Assembly (NCBI RefSeq): GCF_027497235.1
Contig: NZ_CP114902.1
Coordinates: forward strand, 310,001 to 374,000
Reading direction: 5' to 3'
Origin: Micromonospora sp. WMMD1128
Lineage (GTDB): Bacteria > Actinomycetota > Actinomycetes > Mycobacteriales > Micromonosporaceae
DNA: 64,000 nt
Below are positions 41,849-50,612 of the stretch, piece by piece. Made by a program: the position numbers and the translations under genes. Under the pieces are notes generated by a model. It was given only the letters and a program-made list of their open reading frames with translations, was not told the DNA's origin and did no database searches. Position 1 is the stretch's first letter, and each line of letters starts with the position of its first letter.

Positions 41849-44659
41849 ATGTCGCCACGGATCCACCTCCCCAGCGGGTGGGTGACCTTCGTGTTCACCG
41901 ACATCGAGGGTTCGACGCGGATGGCCCGGATGCTCGGCCCGGTCTACCGACCGGTCCTGCGGGAGCACCGCCGGCTGCTGCGCGACACGCTCGCCGGCAC
42001 GGACGGGGCGGAGTTGCTGACCGAGGGCGACTCGTTCTTCCTGGCCTTCCCGGACGCGGCCGCCGCCGTGCAGGCATGCCTGACCGCGCAGCGGGCGCTC
42101 GCCGGGCACGAGTGGCCGAACCCGGACGCCATCCCCCGGGTCCGGATGGGCCTGCACACCGGGTACGCCGAGCCGCGCGACGGCGAGTACGCCAGCCCCG
42201 AGGTGCACCGGGCGGCCCGGGTGGCCGCCGCCGCGCACGGCGGTCAGGTGCTCTGCTCGGCGGCCACCGCCCGGCACGCCGACCCGCTGCCGGACGGCGC
42301 GTCCCTGCTGGACCTCGGCCTGCACCGGCTGCGCGGCTTCGACGACCGGGAGCGGCTGTTCCAGCTCGTCGCGCCGGGGCTGGAGCGGCGGTTCCCGCGC
42401 CCGCGCACCGCCGACGCGGCGGCCCACAACCTGCCCACCCAGTCCACCTCGTTCGTCGGGCGGCACTTCGAGCGGGCCGAGCTGGGGCGGCTGGTCGAGG
42501 CGTACCGGCTGGTGACCGTGCTGGGCGCGGGCGGGGCGGGCAAGACCCGGCTGGCGGTGGAGCTGGCCTCCGGGATCGTCGAGAACTATCCGGACGGGGT
42601 GTGGTTCGTCGACATCGCCGCCGTCACCGACCCCGGGCTGGTCGCCTTCGAGATCGCCGCCGTGCTCGGCCTCCGCCCGGAACCGGGCCGGCCGATGGTC
42701 GACACCCTGGTCGAGTACGCGGCGCCCCGCCGGATGCTCGTGGTGCTCGACACCTGCGACGCCCAGCCGGCCGCGTCGGCGGAGGTGATCAGCCGGCTGC
42801 TCGCCGGCGGCCGGGGGGTGCGGGTGCTGGCGACCAGCCGGGAGTCGTTCGGCGTACCCGGTGAGGTGGTGTGGCGGATCCCGCCGCTGTCGGTGCACGA
42901 GGAGCCGGGCAGCGGCGCGAGTGACGCGGTGGCCCTGCTGCTGGAGCGCACGGCGGCGGCCCGGGGCGGTCGGGCGCCGGGCCTGACCGAGCAGGCGGAC
43001 CTGCACCGGGTGGTGCGTCGGCTGGACGGGTTGCCGCTCGCCATCGAGCTGGCCGCGGCGCGCATGCGGGTGCTGTCGGCCGGGCAGTTGGCGGAGCGGC
43101 TCGACGACATGATGGGCACCCTGGACGCGGGGCGTGAGTCGGCGGAGCCGCCGCCGGTGGAGGCCGGCTGGAGCGGCAACCAGCAGGACACCGTCGACCT
43201 GGTGGCCGCCGCGACCGGGTCCGCCCCGCCGACTCCGGCGTCCCGGGCGGTACAGCGGTCGGCAAGCGAGCGGCACCTGACCATCCAGGCCACGGTGACC
43301 TGGTCGTACCGGACGCTCGGCGCCCGCTCGTCCCGGCTGCTGCGCTGGATGGCGGTGTTCGCCGGCCCGGTGGACCTGCCGACCGTGCAGTGGCTGCTGG
43401 ACGAGGATCCGCTGGACCCGCTGTCGGTGCTCGTGGACAAGTCGATGGTGTTGGCCGAGCCGCACGCCTCGGGCAGCACCTACCGGATGTTGGACCCGAT
43501 CCGGGCGTACGCGGCCCGCCGGCTGATCGAGACGGGTGAGGAGCAGGCGGCCCGGGACCGGCACGTCGCCTGGTCCCGGCACGCGCTGGACCGGGCGCAC
43601 CTGGGTCCGGACGGCCGTCCGGTGACTCTCTCGCTCTACGCGCTGGACCCGCTCGCCGGGGAGTTGCGGGCCGCGTTGCGCTGGTGCGCCACCGGGGGCA
43701 GCGCCCGGTCGGGGCTGCACCTGGCCGGCGGGTTGGACCAGTGGTGGCGGGAGCGCGGGCTGGCCCGGGAGGGGCGGCTGTGGCTGTTCCGGCTCTACGG
43801 CCGGATCGCCGAGACCGGCGAGGACATCCCGGAGGCCGAGCTGGCCGCCGCGTACCACATGCATTCGCTGCACGCGGGCGCCGACGGCGAGTTCGCGGAG
43901 GAGCTGCGGTATTCGCAGCGGGCCGAGGCGGCGGCCCGGCAGGCCGGTGACCTGGGGCTGCTGGCCCGGGTGCTGGCCGGGCGTGCCGCGCCGCTCGTCG
44001 ACATGGGGCAGTTCGCCGAGGCGGAGCGGGTCTGCCGCGAGGTGATCGACTGGGCGTACGCGCAGGACGTGGTCGGCGACGCGCTGCTTGCCGTCTACAA
44101 CCTGGCCGAGCTGCTCTGGCGCCGGGGCGCGCTGGACGAGGCGGCCGAGGTGCTCGGCTCGGCCCGTCCGGTGGAGGCGGCCCGCCCGGTGGAGCGGGGC
44201 CGCCGCTCGGTGGACATGCTGCTCGGCATGGTGGCGCTGGCCCGGGGCGACCTCGTCGCGGCGCACGAGCATCTGCTGGTGGCGCTGCGGTCCCGGATGA
44301 GTCACGGCTATCTGGGCCGGGCCTGCGACACGATCAACGCGATCGCGGTGCGCTGCGCGTTGGCCGGCGACGCGGTGGCCGCGGCCCGGCTCTTCGGCGC
44401 GGCGCAGGCCACCCGGGCGAGCCTGCGGGCCACCCCGGGCATCTACGAGCCGTACTGGCTGGCCCGGCAGGCGGAGTTGCGCCGGGCCCTGGGCGACGAG
44501 GCGTTCGACGCGGCGTACGGCGCGGGCGCCGGGCTGCGGCTGGACGAGGCGGCGGCGCTGGCGCTGCACGTCGAGCACCCGGACCTGACGGCCGACTCGC
44601 TCTGGTTCGGCCGCCAGACGTCCCGCCCGACCCCCGAGCCCCACAGCACAGCCGGCTGA
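41849..44659 (+). CDS. Cyclase-like/STAND ATPase regulatory protein
   Basis: 936 aa. N-terminal class III nucleotidyl cyclase homology domain (10-175) with FVFTDIEGSTRMARM and AELLTEGDSFFLAF; NB-ARC-type ATPase domain (about 205-480) with P-loop GAGGAGKTRL, VVLDTCD, ATSRE and GLPLAIELAAARM; then TPR-like helical repeats to the end. No LuxR HTH. The usual cyclase substrate Lys and transition-state Asn are not at their places (see findings). ATG 41849 after GGAGG. Role: signal-dependent switch, target unknown. Confidence 0.85.
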   Translation: MSPRIHLPSGWVTFVFTDIEGSTRMARMLGPVYRPVLREHRRLLRDTLAGTDGAELLTEGDSFFLAFPDAAAAVQACLTAQRALAGHEWPNPDAIPRVRMGLHTGYAEPRDGEYASPEVHRAARVAAAAHGGQVLCSAATARHADPLPDGASLLDLGLHRLRGFDDRERLFQLVAPGLERRFPRPRTADAAAHNLPTQSTSFVGRHFERAELGRLVEAYRLVTVLGAGGAGKTRLAVELASGIVENYPDGVWFVDIAAVTDPGLVAFEIAAVLGLRPEPGRPMVDTLVEYAAPRRMLVVLDTCDAQPAASAEVISRLLAGGRGVRVLATSRESFGVPGEVVWRIPPLSVHEEPGSGASDAVALLLERTAAARGGRAPGLTEQADLHRVVRRLDGLPLAIELAAARMRVLSAGQLAERLDDMMGTLDAGRESAEPPPVEAGWSGNQQDTVDLVAAATGSAPPTPASRAVQRSASERHLTIQATVTWSYRTLGARSSRLLRWMAVFAGPVDLPTVQWLLDEDPLDPLSVLVDKSMVLAEPHASGSTYRMLDPIRAYAARRLIETGEEQAARDRHVAWSRHALDRAHLGPDGRPVTLSLYALDPLAGELRAALRWCATGGSARSGLHLAGGLDQWWRERGLAREGRLWLFRLYGRIAETGEDIPEAELAAAYHMHSLHAGADGEFAEELRYSQRAEAAARQAGDLGLLARVLAGRAAPLVDMGQFAEAERVCREVIDWAYAQDVVGDALLAVYNLAELLWRRGALDEAAEVLGSARPVEAARPVERGRRSVDMLLGMVALARGDLVAAHEHLLVALRSRMSHGYLGRACDTINAIAVRCALAGDAVAAARLFGAAQATRASLRATPGIYEPYWLARQAELRRALGDEAFDAAYGAGAGLRLDEAAALALHVEHPDLTADSLWFGRQTSRPTPEPHSTAG

Positions 44660-44687
44660 CCCCCACCCCCCACCCTGCCTGCTGATC

Positions 44688-44733
44688 CACGGAAGGAGTG
44701 GCTATCCGGGCCCGGACAGCCACTCCTTCCGTG
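44688..44733. terminator. Bidirectional terminator between convergent genes
   Basis: CACGGAAGGAGTGGCT (44688-44703) pairs with AGCCACTCCTTCCGTG (44718-44733); the 14-bp loop contains TCCGGGCCCGGA, so the whole element is nearly one long hairpin. It lies between the STAND gene (+) and phospholipase gene (-). Confidence 0.85.
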
Positions 44734-44765
44734 AAACCGGGGGCAGGCGGGCGGAGCGCGGCGGG

Positions 44766-45308
44766 TCAGGGGCGGGGTGCGGCGCGGCGTTCGGCGTCGG
44801 CCTTCATTCGGGCAGCGCGGTCCAGGTCGGCCTGCCGCACGGCGGCGACCGAACCGAAGACGTTGACCGCCTGGTAGTAGGTCCAGGCGAGGCTGTAGCA
44901 GGCGGGCCGGACGATCGTGTTGTAGGTGGCGCACACCCGCTTGAGATCCGCGTAGAACGCGCTGTCGAGGCGGGACTTGTTGGCCGGGAAGATGCCCATG
45001 GCCTTGTGGTTGCGGTAGCCGAAGTCGTGCCGGTAGCAGGAGAGGTTGAAGGAGAAGCCGAGCGGGTTGTCCGGGCTGGACGAGCAGTAGTCGGTGGACC
45101 AGTCGAAGCCGTACTCGGCCCAGGGCGCCTTGTTCAACCGGGCGCTGTTCCAGGCGTTGTAGCTGCTGGCGCTGGTCTGGGTCCAGGTGGACAGCACGGA
45201 GAGTTTCTGCGCGGTGCTCACCGCGGCGGCGGCCGGTGAGGCCAGGCCGAGCACGGTGAGCAGGGCGATCATGCCGGCGGCGAGGGTGGTGGCGAGGCGT
45301 CGGGTCAC
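44766..45308 (-). CDS. Secreted prokaryotic phospholipase A2
   Basis: 180 aa. Signal peptide about 1-32 (TRRLATTLAAGMIALLTVLG..AAA). Mature domain has the actinobacterial PLA2 active site CYRHDFGYRNH (catalytic His-Asp pair) and disulfide cysteines in DYCSSSP and RVCATYN..PACYSLAW. The Streptomyces violaceoruber enzyme is the model of the family; it hydrolyses the sn-2 ester with Ca2+. GTG 45308 chosen for GGAGG 6 nt before it; the longer frame to 45431 would bury the signal peptide. Confidence 0.9.
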   Translation of the reverse strand: MTRRLATTLAAGMIALLTVLGLASPAAAAVSTAQKLSVLSTWTQTSASSYNAWNSARLNKAPWAEYGFDWSTDYCSSSPDNPLGFSFNLSCYRHDFGYRNHKAMGIFPANKSRLDSAFYADLKRVCATYNTIVRPACYSLAWTYYQAVNVFGSVAAVRQADLDRAARMKADAERRAAPRP

Positions 45309-45480
45309 GGTGGACCTCCGGGTGGTCGGCGTCGGGACGGGCGCTCCGGGATCTCCGGATTTCGAAGAGTGTCGATCAATGTGGTGACGCCGGGGGATGG
45401 CTCGGGCGGCCACTTGCTGACATTCGCCCAAACAGACGAATGCCCCCGGCCGCGGTGGCGGCCGGGGGCATTCGGGTGGG

Positions 45481-47139
45481 TCAGCGGACGAAGCGCGGCG
45501 GGCTCGCCGGGCTCTCGTTCCACAGGCGGTCCAACGCGGTCACGTAGTAGGTGTAGCGCGTGCCGGCGACCGCCGAGGTGTCCACCCAGGACTGGGTGGC
45601 GCCGTCGGTGGCCCGGACGGTGCCGACCAGGTGGGACGCGTCGGCGAGGTCGCACCGGCCGGGCAGGCCGAGGCCGTCGAACCGGTAGATCGCGTACGAG
45701 GTGGCGGTGCCGAGCGGGCCCCTGCCGTCGGCGGGCTGCCGCCAGCTCAGTCGCACCCCGTCCACCTCCCGCCGGGCCTTGGTGACCACCGGGAAGAGCA
45801 ACGGCTTGTGCGGCAGGTGCGTCATGGCGGGCACCAGCGCCGGGCGGGAGTAGTGCTCGGCCGCGTAGATGTCGGTCGCGCCGAGCCGGTTCGCCCGGAC
45901 CTGCACCGCCGAGAAGTGCACGTTGCCGAGCACCTCCGGGTACGACCGGTTCAACGTCAGGTGGTCCGACAGCTCCCGCGGGTTCATCCAGTACGACCCG
46001 TACGCCGGCTCGCCGCTCTTGTAGTCGGCCTGGCCGAGGTAGAGCTGCACGTGGGTGCCGCGCACCTGCTCCGCCCACCACGGCACCAGCCGGGCATAGT
46101 CGGCGGCCGGGTACTGGCCGATGTACCAGTAGAGCTGCGGCACCACGTAGTCGATCCACTCCTCCTTGATCCACTTGCGGGTGTCGGCGGAGATGATGTC
46201 GTACGACTGCGAGCCGGTGGTGTCCGAGCCGTTCGGGTCGGCCGACGCGTTGCGCCAGATGCCGAACGGGCTGACCCCGAACTTCACCCACGGCTTCGCC
46301 GCCTTGATCTTGGCGTTCATCTCCTGGATCAGCAGGTCGATGTTGTCCCGCCGCCAGTCGGCCCGGTCGGTGAAGCCCCGGTTGTACTCGGCGAACGTGG
46401 CGTCGTCGGGCACCTGGTGGGTGCCGCTCGGGTACGGGTAGAAGTAGTCGTCGAAGTGCACGCCGTCGATGTCGTACCGCTTGACCGCGTCCATCATCGC
46501 GGTCTGGACGAACTCGCGTACCTCGGGAATGCCGGGGTTGTAGTAGAGCCGGCTGCCGGCGACGCCGGCCGGCGGGTAGGCGAAGACCCAGTCCGGGTGC
46601 GCCCGGGCCGGGCTGTCCGGCGCGAGTTGGGACAGGTCGGCGCCGGCGCCGCCGGGGGCGGGCATGGAGACGCGGTACGGGTTGAGCCAGGCGTGGAACT
46701 CCAGGTTCCGCTTGTGCGACTCGGCGACCAGGAAGGCCAGCGGGTCCCAGCCCGGGTCCTTGCCGCGTACCCCGGTCAGGTATTCCGACCACGGCTCGTG
46801 CGGCGAGGGCCAGAACGCGTCCGCGGTCGGTCGGACCTGGACCACGACGGCGTTGTGGTGGAGCTTCTGGGCCAGGTCGAGCCAGCCGAGGTATTCCGCC
46901 TTCTGCTTGGCGACCTGGTCCGGGGCGGTCCACGAGTCCTTGCTCGGCCAGTCGATGTTCGTCACCGACGCGATCCACATGGCTCGGAACTGGCGCTTGG
47001 GGGTGGCCGGATCCGTCACGCAGTCGGTGGTGTTCGTGGTTGTCGTCCGGTTCGGCGCGGCGTGTGCCGGGGTGGCGGCGACAAGCGCGCCGAGCAGCGC
47101 CACGGCCAGCGCGGCGGCTCTGAGCGGTGTTGCCTTCAT
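45481..47139 (-). CDS. Secreted glycosyl hydrolase-like protein (GHL10/YngK family)
   Basis: 552 aa. Signal peptide 1-28 (LRAAALAVALLGALVAATPAHA). The domain starts RQFRAMWIASVTNIDWPS and has VVVQVRPTADAFWPS, FHAWLNPYRVS, DGVHFDDYFYPYP and the TIM-barrel WIDYVVPQLYWYIG, as in DUF187/GHL10. A fibronectin-III-like C-terminal domain is at about 455-552. Substrate unknown, perhaps cell-wall or plant glycan. Its promoter carries a LacI-type palindrome. Confidence 0.87.
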   Translation of the reverse strand: MKATPLRAAALAVALLGALVAATPAHAAPNRTTTTNTTDCVTDPATPKRQFRAMWIASVTNIDWPSKDSWTAPDQVAKQKAEYLGWLDLAQKLHHNAVVVQVRPTADAFWPSPHEPWSEYLTGVRGKDPGWDPLAFLVAESHKRNLEFHAWLNPYRVSMPAPGGAGADLSQLAPDSPARAHPDWVFAYPPAGVAGSRLYYNPGIPEVREFVQTAMMDAVKRYDIDGVHFDDYFYPYPSGTHQVPDDATFAEYNRGFTDRADWRRDNIDLLIQEMNAKIKAAKPWVKFGVSPFGIWRNASADPNGSDTTGSQSYDIISADTRKWIKEEWIDYVVPQLYWYIGQYPAADYARLVPWWAEQVRGTHVQLYLGQADYKSGEPAYGSYWMNPRELSDHLTLNRSYPEVLGNVHFSAVQVRANRLGATDIYAAEHYSRPALVPAMTHLPHKPLLFPVVTKARREVDGVRLSWRQPADGRGPLGTATSYAIYRFDGLGLPGRCDLADASHLVGTVRATDGATQSWVDTSAVAGTRYTYYVTALDRLWNESPASPPRFVR

Positions 47140-47205
47140 GCGGTGCGGTCCCTTCGTCGGGTCCGAGGGCGGACGGCGGCGCGCTCGGCAAGATTCGCCG
47201 TGATG

Positions 47206-47235
47206 ATTACACCGCCGGTAGGAAACTTTCATCAA
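47206..47235 (-). promoter_or_regulatory. Promoter of the GHL10 gene with LacI-type palindrome
   Basis: On the minus strand TTGATG (complement of 47230-47235), 18-bp spacer, TGTAAT (complement of 47206-47211). The 9-mer GAAACTTTC (47222-47230), a perfect odd palindrome common in LacI-family operators of actinobacterial glycosidase genes, sits right behind the -35. Confidence 0.55.
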
Positions 47236-47383
47236 TCCCGATCCGGCGCAAGACCCCGGAGCCGCGCACCGCATCGTGACCATTCCGACACCCGACGTAC
47301 TGGATTGGACGCGGCGAACGGTGGGTAGCTTGGCCGACCACGGACCGCCAACGCGGTGGTCGCGGCGTTGGGGGAGGTGATCC

Positions 47384-48859
47384 ATGTCAGTCCTTCGGAC
47401 CAAGCCGATCAAGGACGTGCTCGCCCATGGCGACGCCGACGGCGAAGACGGCAAGCCGGGGCTTCATCGTCGACTCGGGCCGGTCGACCTGATGGGATTC
47501 GGCATCGGGATCGTGATCGGCACCGGGATCTTCACGCTGACCGGCGTCGAGGCGAAGAACAGCGCCGGACCCGGCGTGGTGATCTCCTTCGGCATCGCCG
47601 GGGCGGTCGCGCTGCTCGCCGCGCTCTGCTACGCCGAGTTGGCCTCCAGCGTGCCGACCGCCGGCAGCGCCTACACCTACGCCTACGCCACCATGGGCGA
47701 GATCGTCGCCTGGATCATCGGCTGGGACCTGCTGCTGGAGTTCGCGCTCGGCGCGGCGGTGGTGGCCCGGGGCTGGTCCGGCTACTTCACCGACCTGTTC
47801 GGCCTGCCCAGCGCCTGGTTCGCCGAGGAGGGCAGCATCGTCAACCTCGGCGCGGTCGGCATCGTGCTGGCGCTCGGCGTGGTGGCCATCGTCGGCATCC
47901 GCGAGTCCGCCCGGGTCACCAACGTGCTGGTGCTGGTGAAGGTGGCGATCTGCGCCTTCGTCATCATCGCCGGGCTGTTCTTCGTGAAGGCCGCGAACCT
48001 CACCCCGTTCATCCCGTCCAGCGAGCCGGCGGGCGCCGGCGACGACGGCATCAAGCAGCCGGTCACCCAGGCCCTCTTCGGGCTGGAACCCTCCGTCTTC
48101 GGCTTCGTCGGGGTGCTCACCGCCGCCGCGGTGGTGTTCTTCGCGTACACCGGGTTCGAGGCCGTGGCGAACCTGGGTGAGGAGACCCGCAAGCCCAAGC
48201 GCGACCTGCCGCTGGGCCTGCTCGGCACGCTCGTCATCTCCACCGCGCTCTACATCGGCGTCTCGCTCGTCGTGGTCGGCATGGTCAACTACACCGAGAT
48301 CGACGAGGGCGCGCCGATCGCGTCCGCGTTCCGGGCGGTCGGGGCCGGCTGGGCCGCGACGCTCGTCTCCATCGCCGCCGTCGCCGGTCTGACGAGCGTG
48401 ATCCTGGTCGACCTGGTGGCCATGGGTCGGATCGGCTTCGCCATCGCCCGGGACGGGCTCATCCCGCCGTCGATCGCCAAGGTGCACCCGCGCTGGGGCA
48501 CCCCGTACCGGATCGCCGCGATCATGACGGTCGCGGTGGCGCTGCTCGCCGGCTTCCTGCCGCTGTCCGCGCTCGCCGACCTGGTCAGCATCGGCGCGCT
48601 CTGCGCGTTCATGCTGGTCGCGATCGCGGTGCCGATCCTGCGCAAGCGGCGCCCCGACCTGGAGCGGCCGTTCAAGGTGCCGTTCTCGCCGGTGCTGCCG
48701 ATCGTCACGGCGGTGGCCTGCCTCTACCTGAGCCTCAACCTGTCGGTGGAGACCTGGGTGCGGTTCCTGATCTGGATGGCGCTCGGCGGGATCATCTACT
48801 TCGGCTACGGGCACCGCAAGAACCGGCTCGCCCGCCGCGAGCACGCCCCCACCCCCTGA
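47384..48859 (+). CDS. APC-superfamily amino acid permease
   Basis: 491 aa, about 12 transmembrane helices. GIGIVIGTGIFTLTGV in helix 1 (substrate-binding glycine motif), SVPTAGSAYTYAYATMGEIVAWIIGWDLLLEFALG, FFAYTGFEAVANLGEETRKPKRDLP (APC signature), DLVAMGRIGFAIARDGLIP. Closest to YfnA/cationic amino acid transporters. Strong GGGGGAGG before ATG. Divergent from the GHL10 gene; no operon partner. Confidence 0.9.
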   Translation: MSVLRTKPIKDVLAHGDADGEDGKPGLHRRLGPVDLMGFGIGIVIGTGIFTLTGVEAKNSAGPGVVISFGIAGAVALLAALCYAELASSVPTAGSAYTYAYATMGEIVAWIIGWDLLLEFALGAAVVARGWSGYFTDLFGLPSAWFAEEGSIVNLGAVGIVLALGVVAIVGIRESARVTNVLVLVKVAICAFVIIAGLFFVKAANLTPFIPSSEPAGAGDDGIKQPVTQALFGLEPSVFGFVGVLTAAAVVFFAYTGFEAVANLGEETRKPKRDLPLGLLGTLVISTALYIGVSLVVVGMVNYTEIDEGAPIASAFRAVGAGWAATLVSIAAVAGLTSVILVDLVAMGRIGFAIARDGLIPPSIAKVHPRWGTPYRIAAIMTVAVALLAGFLPLSALADLVSIGALCAFMLVAIAVPILRKRRPDLERPFKVPFSPVLPIVTAVACLYLSLNLSVETWVRFLIWMALGGIIYFGYGHRKNRLARREHAPTP

Positions 48860-48875
48860 CCGCCAGATGTTAGGA

Positions 48876-48952
48876 GGGGCCCCCGCTTAACACCTGAGTG
48901 TTAAGCGGGGGCCCCGCCTATACCGAAAGCGTTAATAAGGGCCCCCGCCTTA
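48876..48952. terminator. GGGGCCCC-family palindromes between convergent genes
   Basis: GGGGCCCCCGCTTAACAC (48876-48893) pairs with GTGTTAAGCGGGGGCCCC (48898-48915), an 18-bp stem with a CTGA loop. A further unit AAGCGTTAATAAGGGCCCCCGCCTTA (48928-48952 region) includes the TAA stop of the arabinofuranosidase gene. Serves as terminator for both convergent genes. Confidence 0.85.
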
Positions 48953-50470
48953 CCCGCGAGGCGCGAAGCGCAGCAGGTTCCAGGAGGTGGCGGGCAGCAC
49001 CACGGGGCAACGACCGCCGTCGAGGACGGGGGTGGTGAGTTCCCGCGGCGTGACCCGCTCGGGGTCGGCCTCGGTGTTCGTGGCCGCCGGGTCGGCCCCG
49101 GATGCGAGGGTGGTGTGCGCCTCGCCGCGCAACCCGGGCAGGCCACGCAGGTCCAGGTCGAGCGGGAGGTCCTCCGGGCCCCGGTTGACCGCGAAGACGG
49201 CCAGGCCGCCGGTCTCCTCGTCGTGCACGGCGACGGTGTCCAGCACCGGCACGTCGCCGTACTTCCTGGTCGGGTACGTCGGGCCGACCGGCTCGGTGTG
49301 CAGCACGGTGCCCCGCGCGTAGCGGGCGGTGAGGGCGAACGGGTGGAAGATGGTCTGCCGCCAGGCGGGGCCGCCGGTGCGGGTGCGGATCGGGGCGATG
49401 ACGTTGGCGAGTTGTGCCTGGCAGGCCACTCCGACCCGGTCGGCGTGCCGGAGCAGGGTGATCAGCAGGTCGCCGACCACCACCGCGTCGTCGGCGGTGT
49501 AGTCGTCCTCGATCAACGCCGGTGCCTCCACCCAGCCGCGCCGGTCCAGGTCGGCCTGGAGGCGGGACTGGTACCAGACGTTCCACTCGTCGAAGGAGAC
49601 CTTGAGCTTGCGCTTCTGCCGCAGCTTCGCGCCGACGTGGTCGGCGGTGGCGGTCACCTCGGTGATGAAGGCGTCCATGTCGACCGCGGAGGCGAGGAGG
49701 CTGGCCCGGTCGCCGTCGGCGGGGTCGTAGTAGGAGTGGGCGGAGATGTAGTCGACGTGCTCGTAGGTGTGCTCCAGCACGGTCGCCTCCCAGCCGGCGA
49801 ACGTGGGCATCTGCCGGCCGGAGCTGCCGCAGGCGACCAGGCTGATCGACGGGTCGATCATCTTCATCGCGCGGGCGGTCTCGGCGGCCAGCCGGCCGTA
49901 CTCCTCGGCGGTCTTGTGCCCGACCTGCCACGGCCCGTCCATCTCGTTGCCGAGGCACCACAGCCGCACCCCGTACGGCTGCTCGGCGCCGTGCTCGCGG
50001 CGCAGGTCGGACAGCCGGGTGCCGCCCGGGTGGTTGGTGTACTCCAGCAGGTCGCACGCCTCGGGCATGCCGCGGGTGCCGAGGTTGACCGCCATCATCG
50101 GCTCGACCCCGGCGGCGGTCGCCCAGGTCATGAACTCGTCCAGCCCGAACGCGTTGGTCTCGATCGTCTTCCAGGCGAGGTCGAGCCGGCGGGGCCGCTC
50201 ACCGGCCGGACCGACGCCGTCCTCCCAGCGGTAGCCGGAGACGAAGTTGCCGCCCGGGTAGCGGACCACGGAAACGCCCATCTCGCGGGTCATCTCCAGC
50301 ACGTCGCGGCGGAAGCCGCGCGGGTCGGCGTCCGGGTGCCCGGGCTCGTAGATCCCGCCGTAGACGCATCGACCCATGTGCTCGACGAAGGAGCCGAAGA
50401 TCCGGCGGTCGGCCTCGCCGACCCGGAATGCCGGATCGACCGTGAGCTGCGCGTTCGGCACGGATGCCAC
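48950..50470 (-). CDS. Alpha-L-arabinofuranosidase, GH51
   Basis: 506 aa, no signal peptide, so cytoplasmic. GH51 blocks: DRRIFGSFVEHMGRCVYGGIYEPG, VVRYPGGNFVSGY, CLGNEMDGPWQVG (acid/base Glu), VSFDEWNVWYQS (nucleophile Glu), IFHPFALTARYARGTVL. Removes arabinose from imported arabino-oligosaccharides. Start is GTG 50470 (GAGGGAAAG directly before) or GTG 50461. Divergent from a LacI repressor with an operator between them. Confidence 0.92.
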   Translation of the reverse strand: MASVPNAQLTVDPAFRVGEADRRIFGSFVEHMGRCVYGGIYEPGHPDADPRGFRRDVLEMTREMGVSVVRYPGGNFVSGYRWEDGVGPAGERPRRLDLAWKTIETNAFGLDEFMTWATAAGVEPMMAVNLGTRGMPEACDLLEYTNHPGGTRLSDLRREHGAEQPYGVRLWCLGNEMDGPWQVGHKTAEEYGRLAAETARAMKMIDPSISLVACGSSGRQMPTFAGWEATVLEHTYEHVDYISAHSYYDPADGDRASLLASAVDMDAFITEVTATADHVGAKLRQKRKLKVSFDEWNVWYQSRLQADLDRRGWVEAPALIEDDYTADDAVVVGDLLITLLRHADRVGVACQAQLANVIAPIRTRTGGPAWRQTIFHPFALTARYARGTVLHTEPVGPTYPTRKYGDVPVLDTVAVHDEETGGLAVFAVNRGPEDLPLDLDLRGLPGLRGEAHTTLASGADPAATNTEADPERVTPRELTTPVLDGGRCPVVLPATSWNLLRFAPRG

Positions 50471-50523
50471 CTTTCCCTCGGGGGCTGCTGCCCGGTGACG
50501 TCGGTCACCGTGCCCCTGGTTTC

Positions 50524-50535
50524 TACAACGTTGTA
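50524..50535. promoter_or_regulatory. LacI-type operator
   Basis: TACAACGTTGTA, a perfect 12-bp palindrome with central CG, as LacI-family proteins prefer, in the 142-bp gap between the GH51 gene and lacI-type gene. It probably controls both. Confidence 0.75.
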
Positions 50536-50612
50536 ACCCGTCCTGTAAAGGGGGTCGGGACGTCGTCGTCACGCGGTAGAGTTCGCCGCAGTGGCGGCGG
50601 GAGGAAGGTCAA

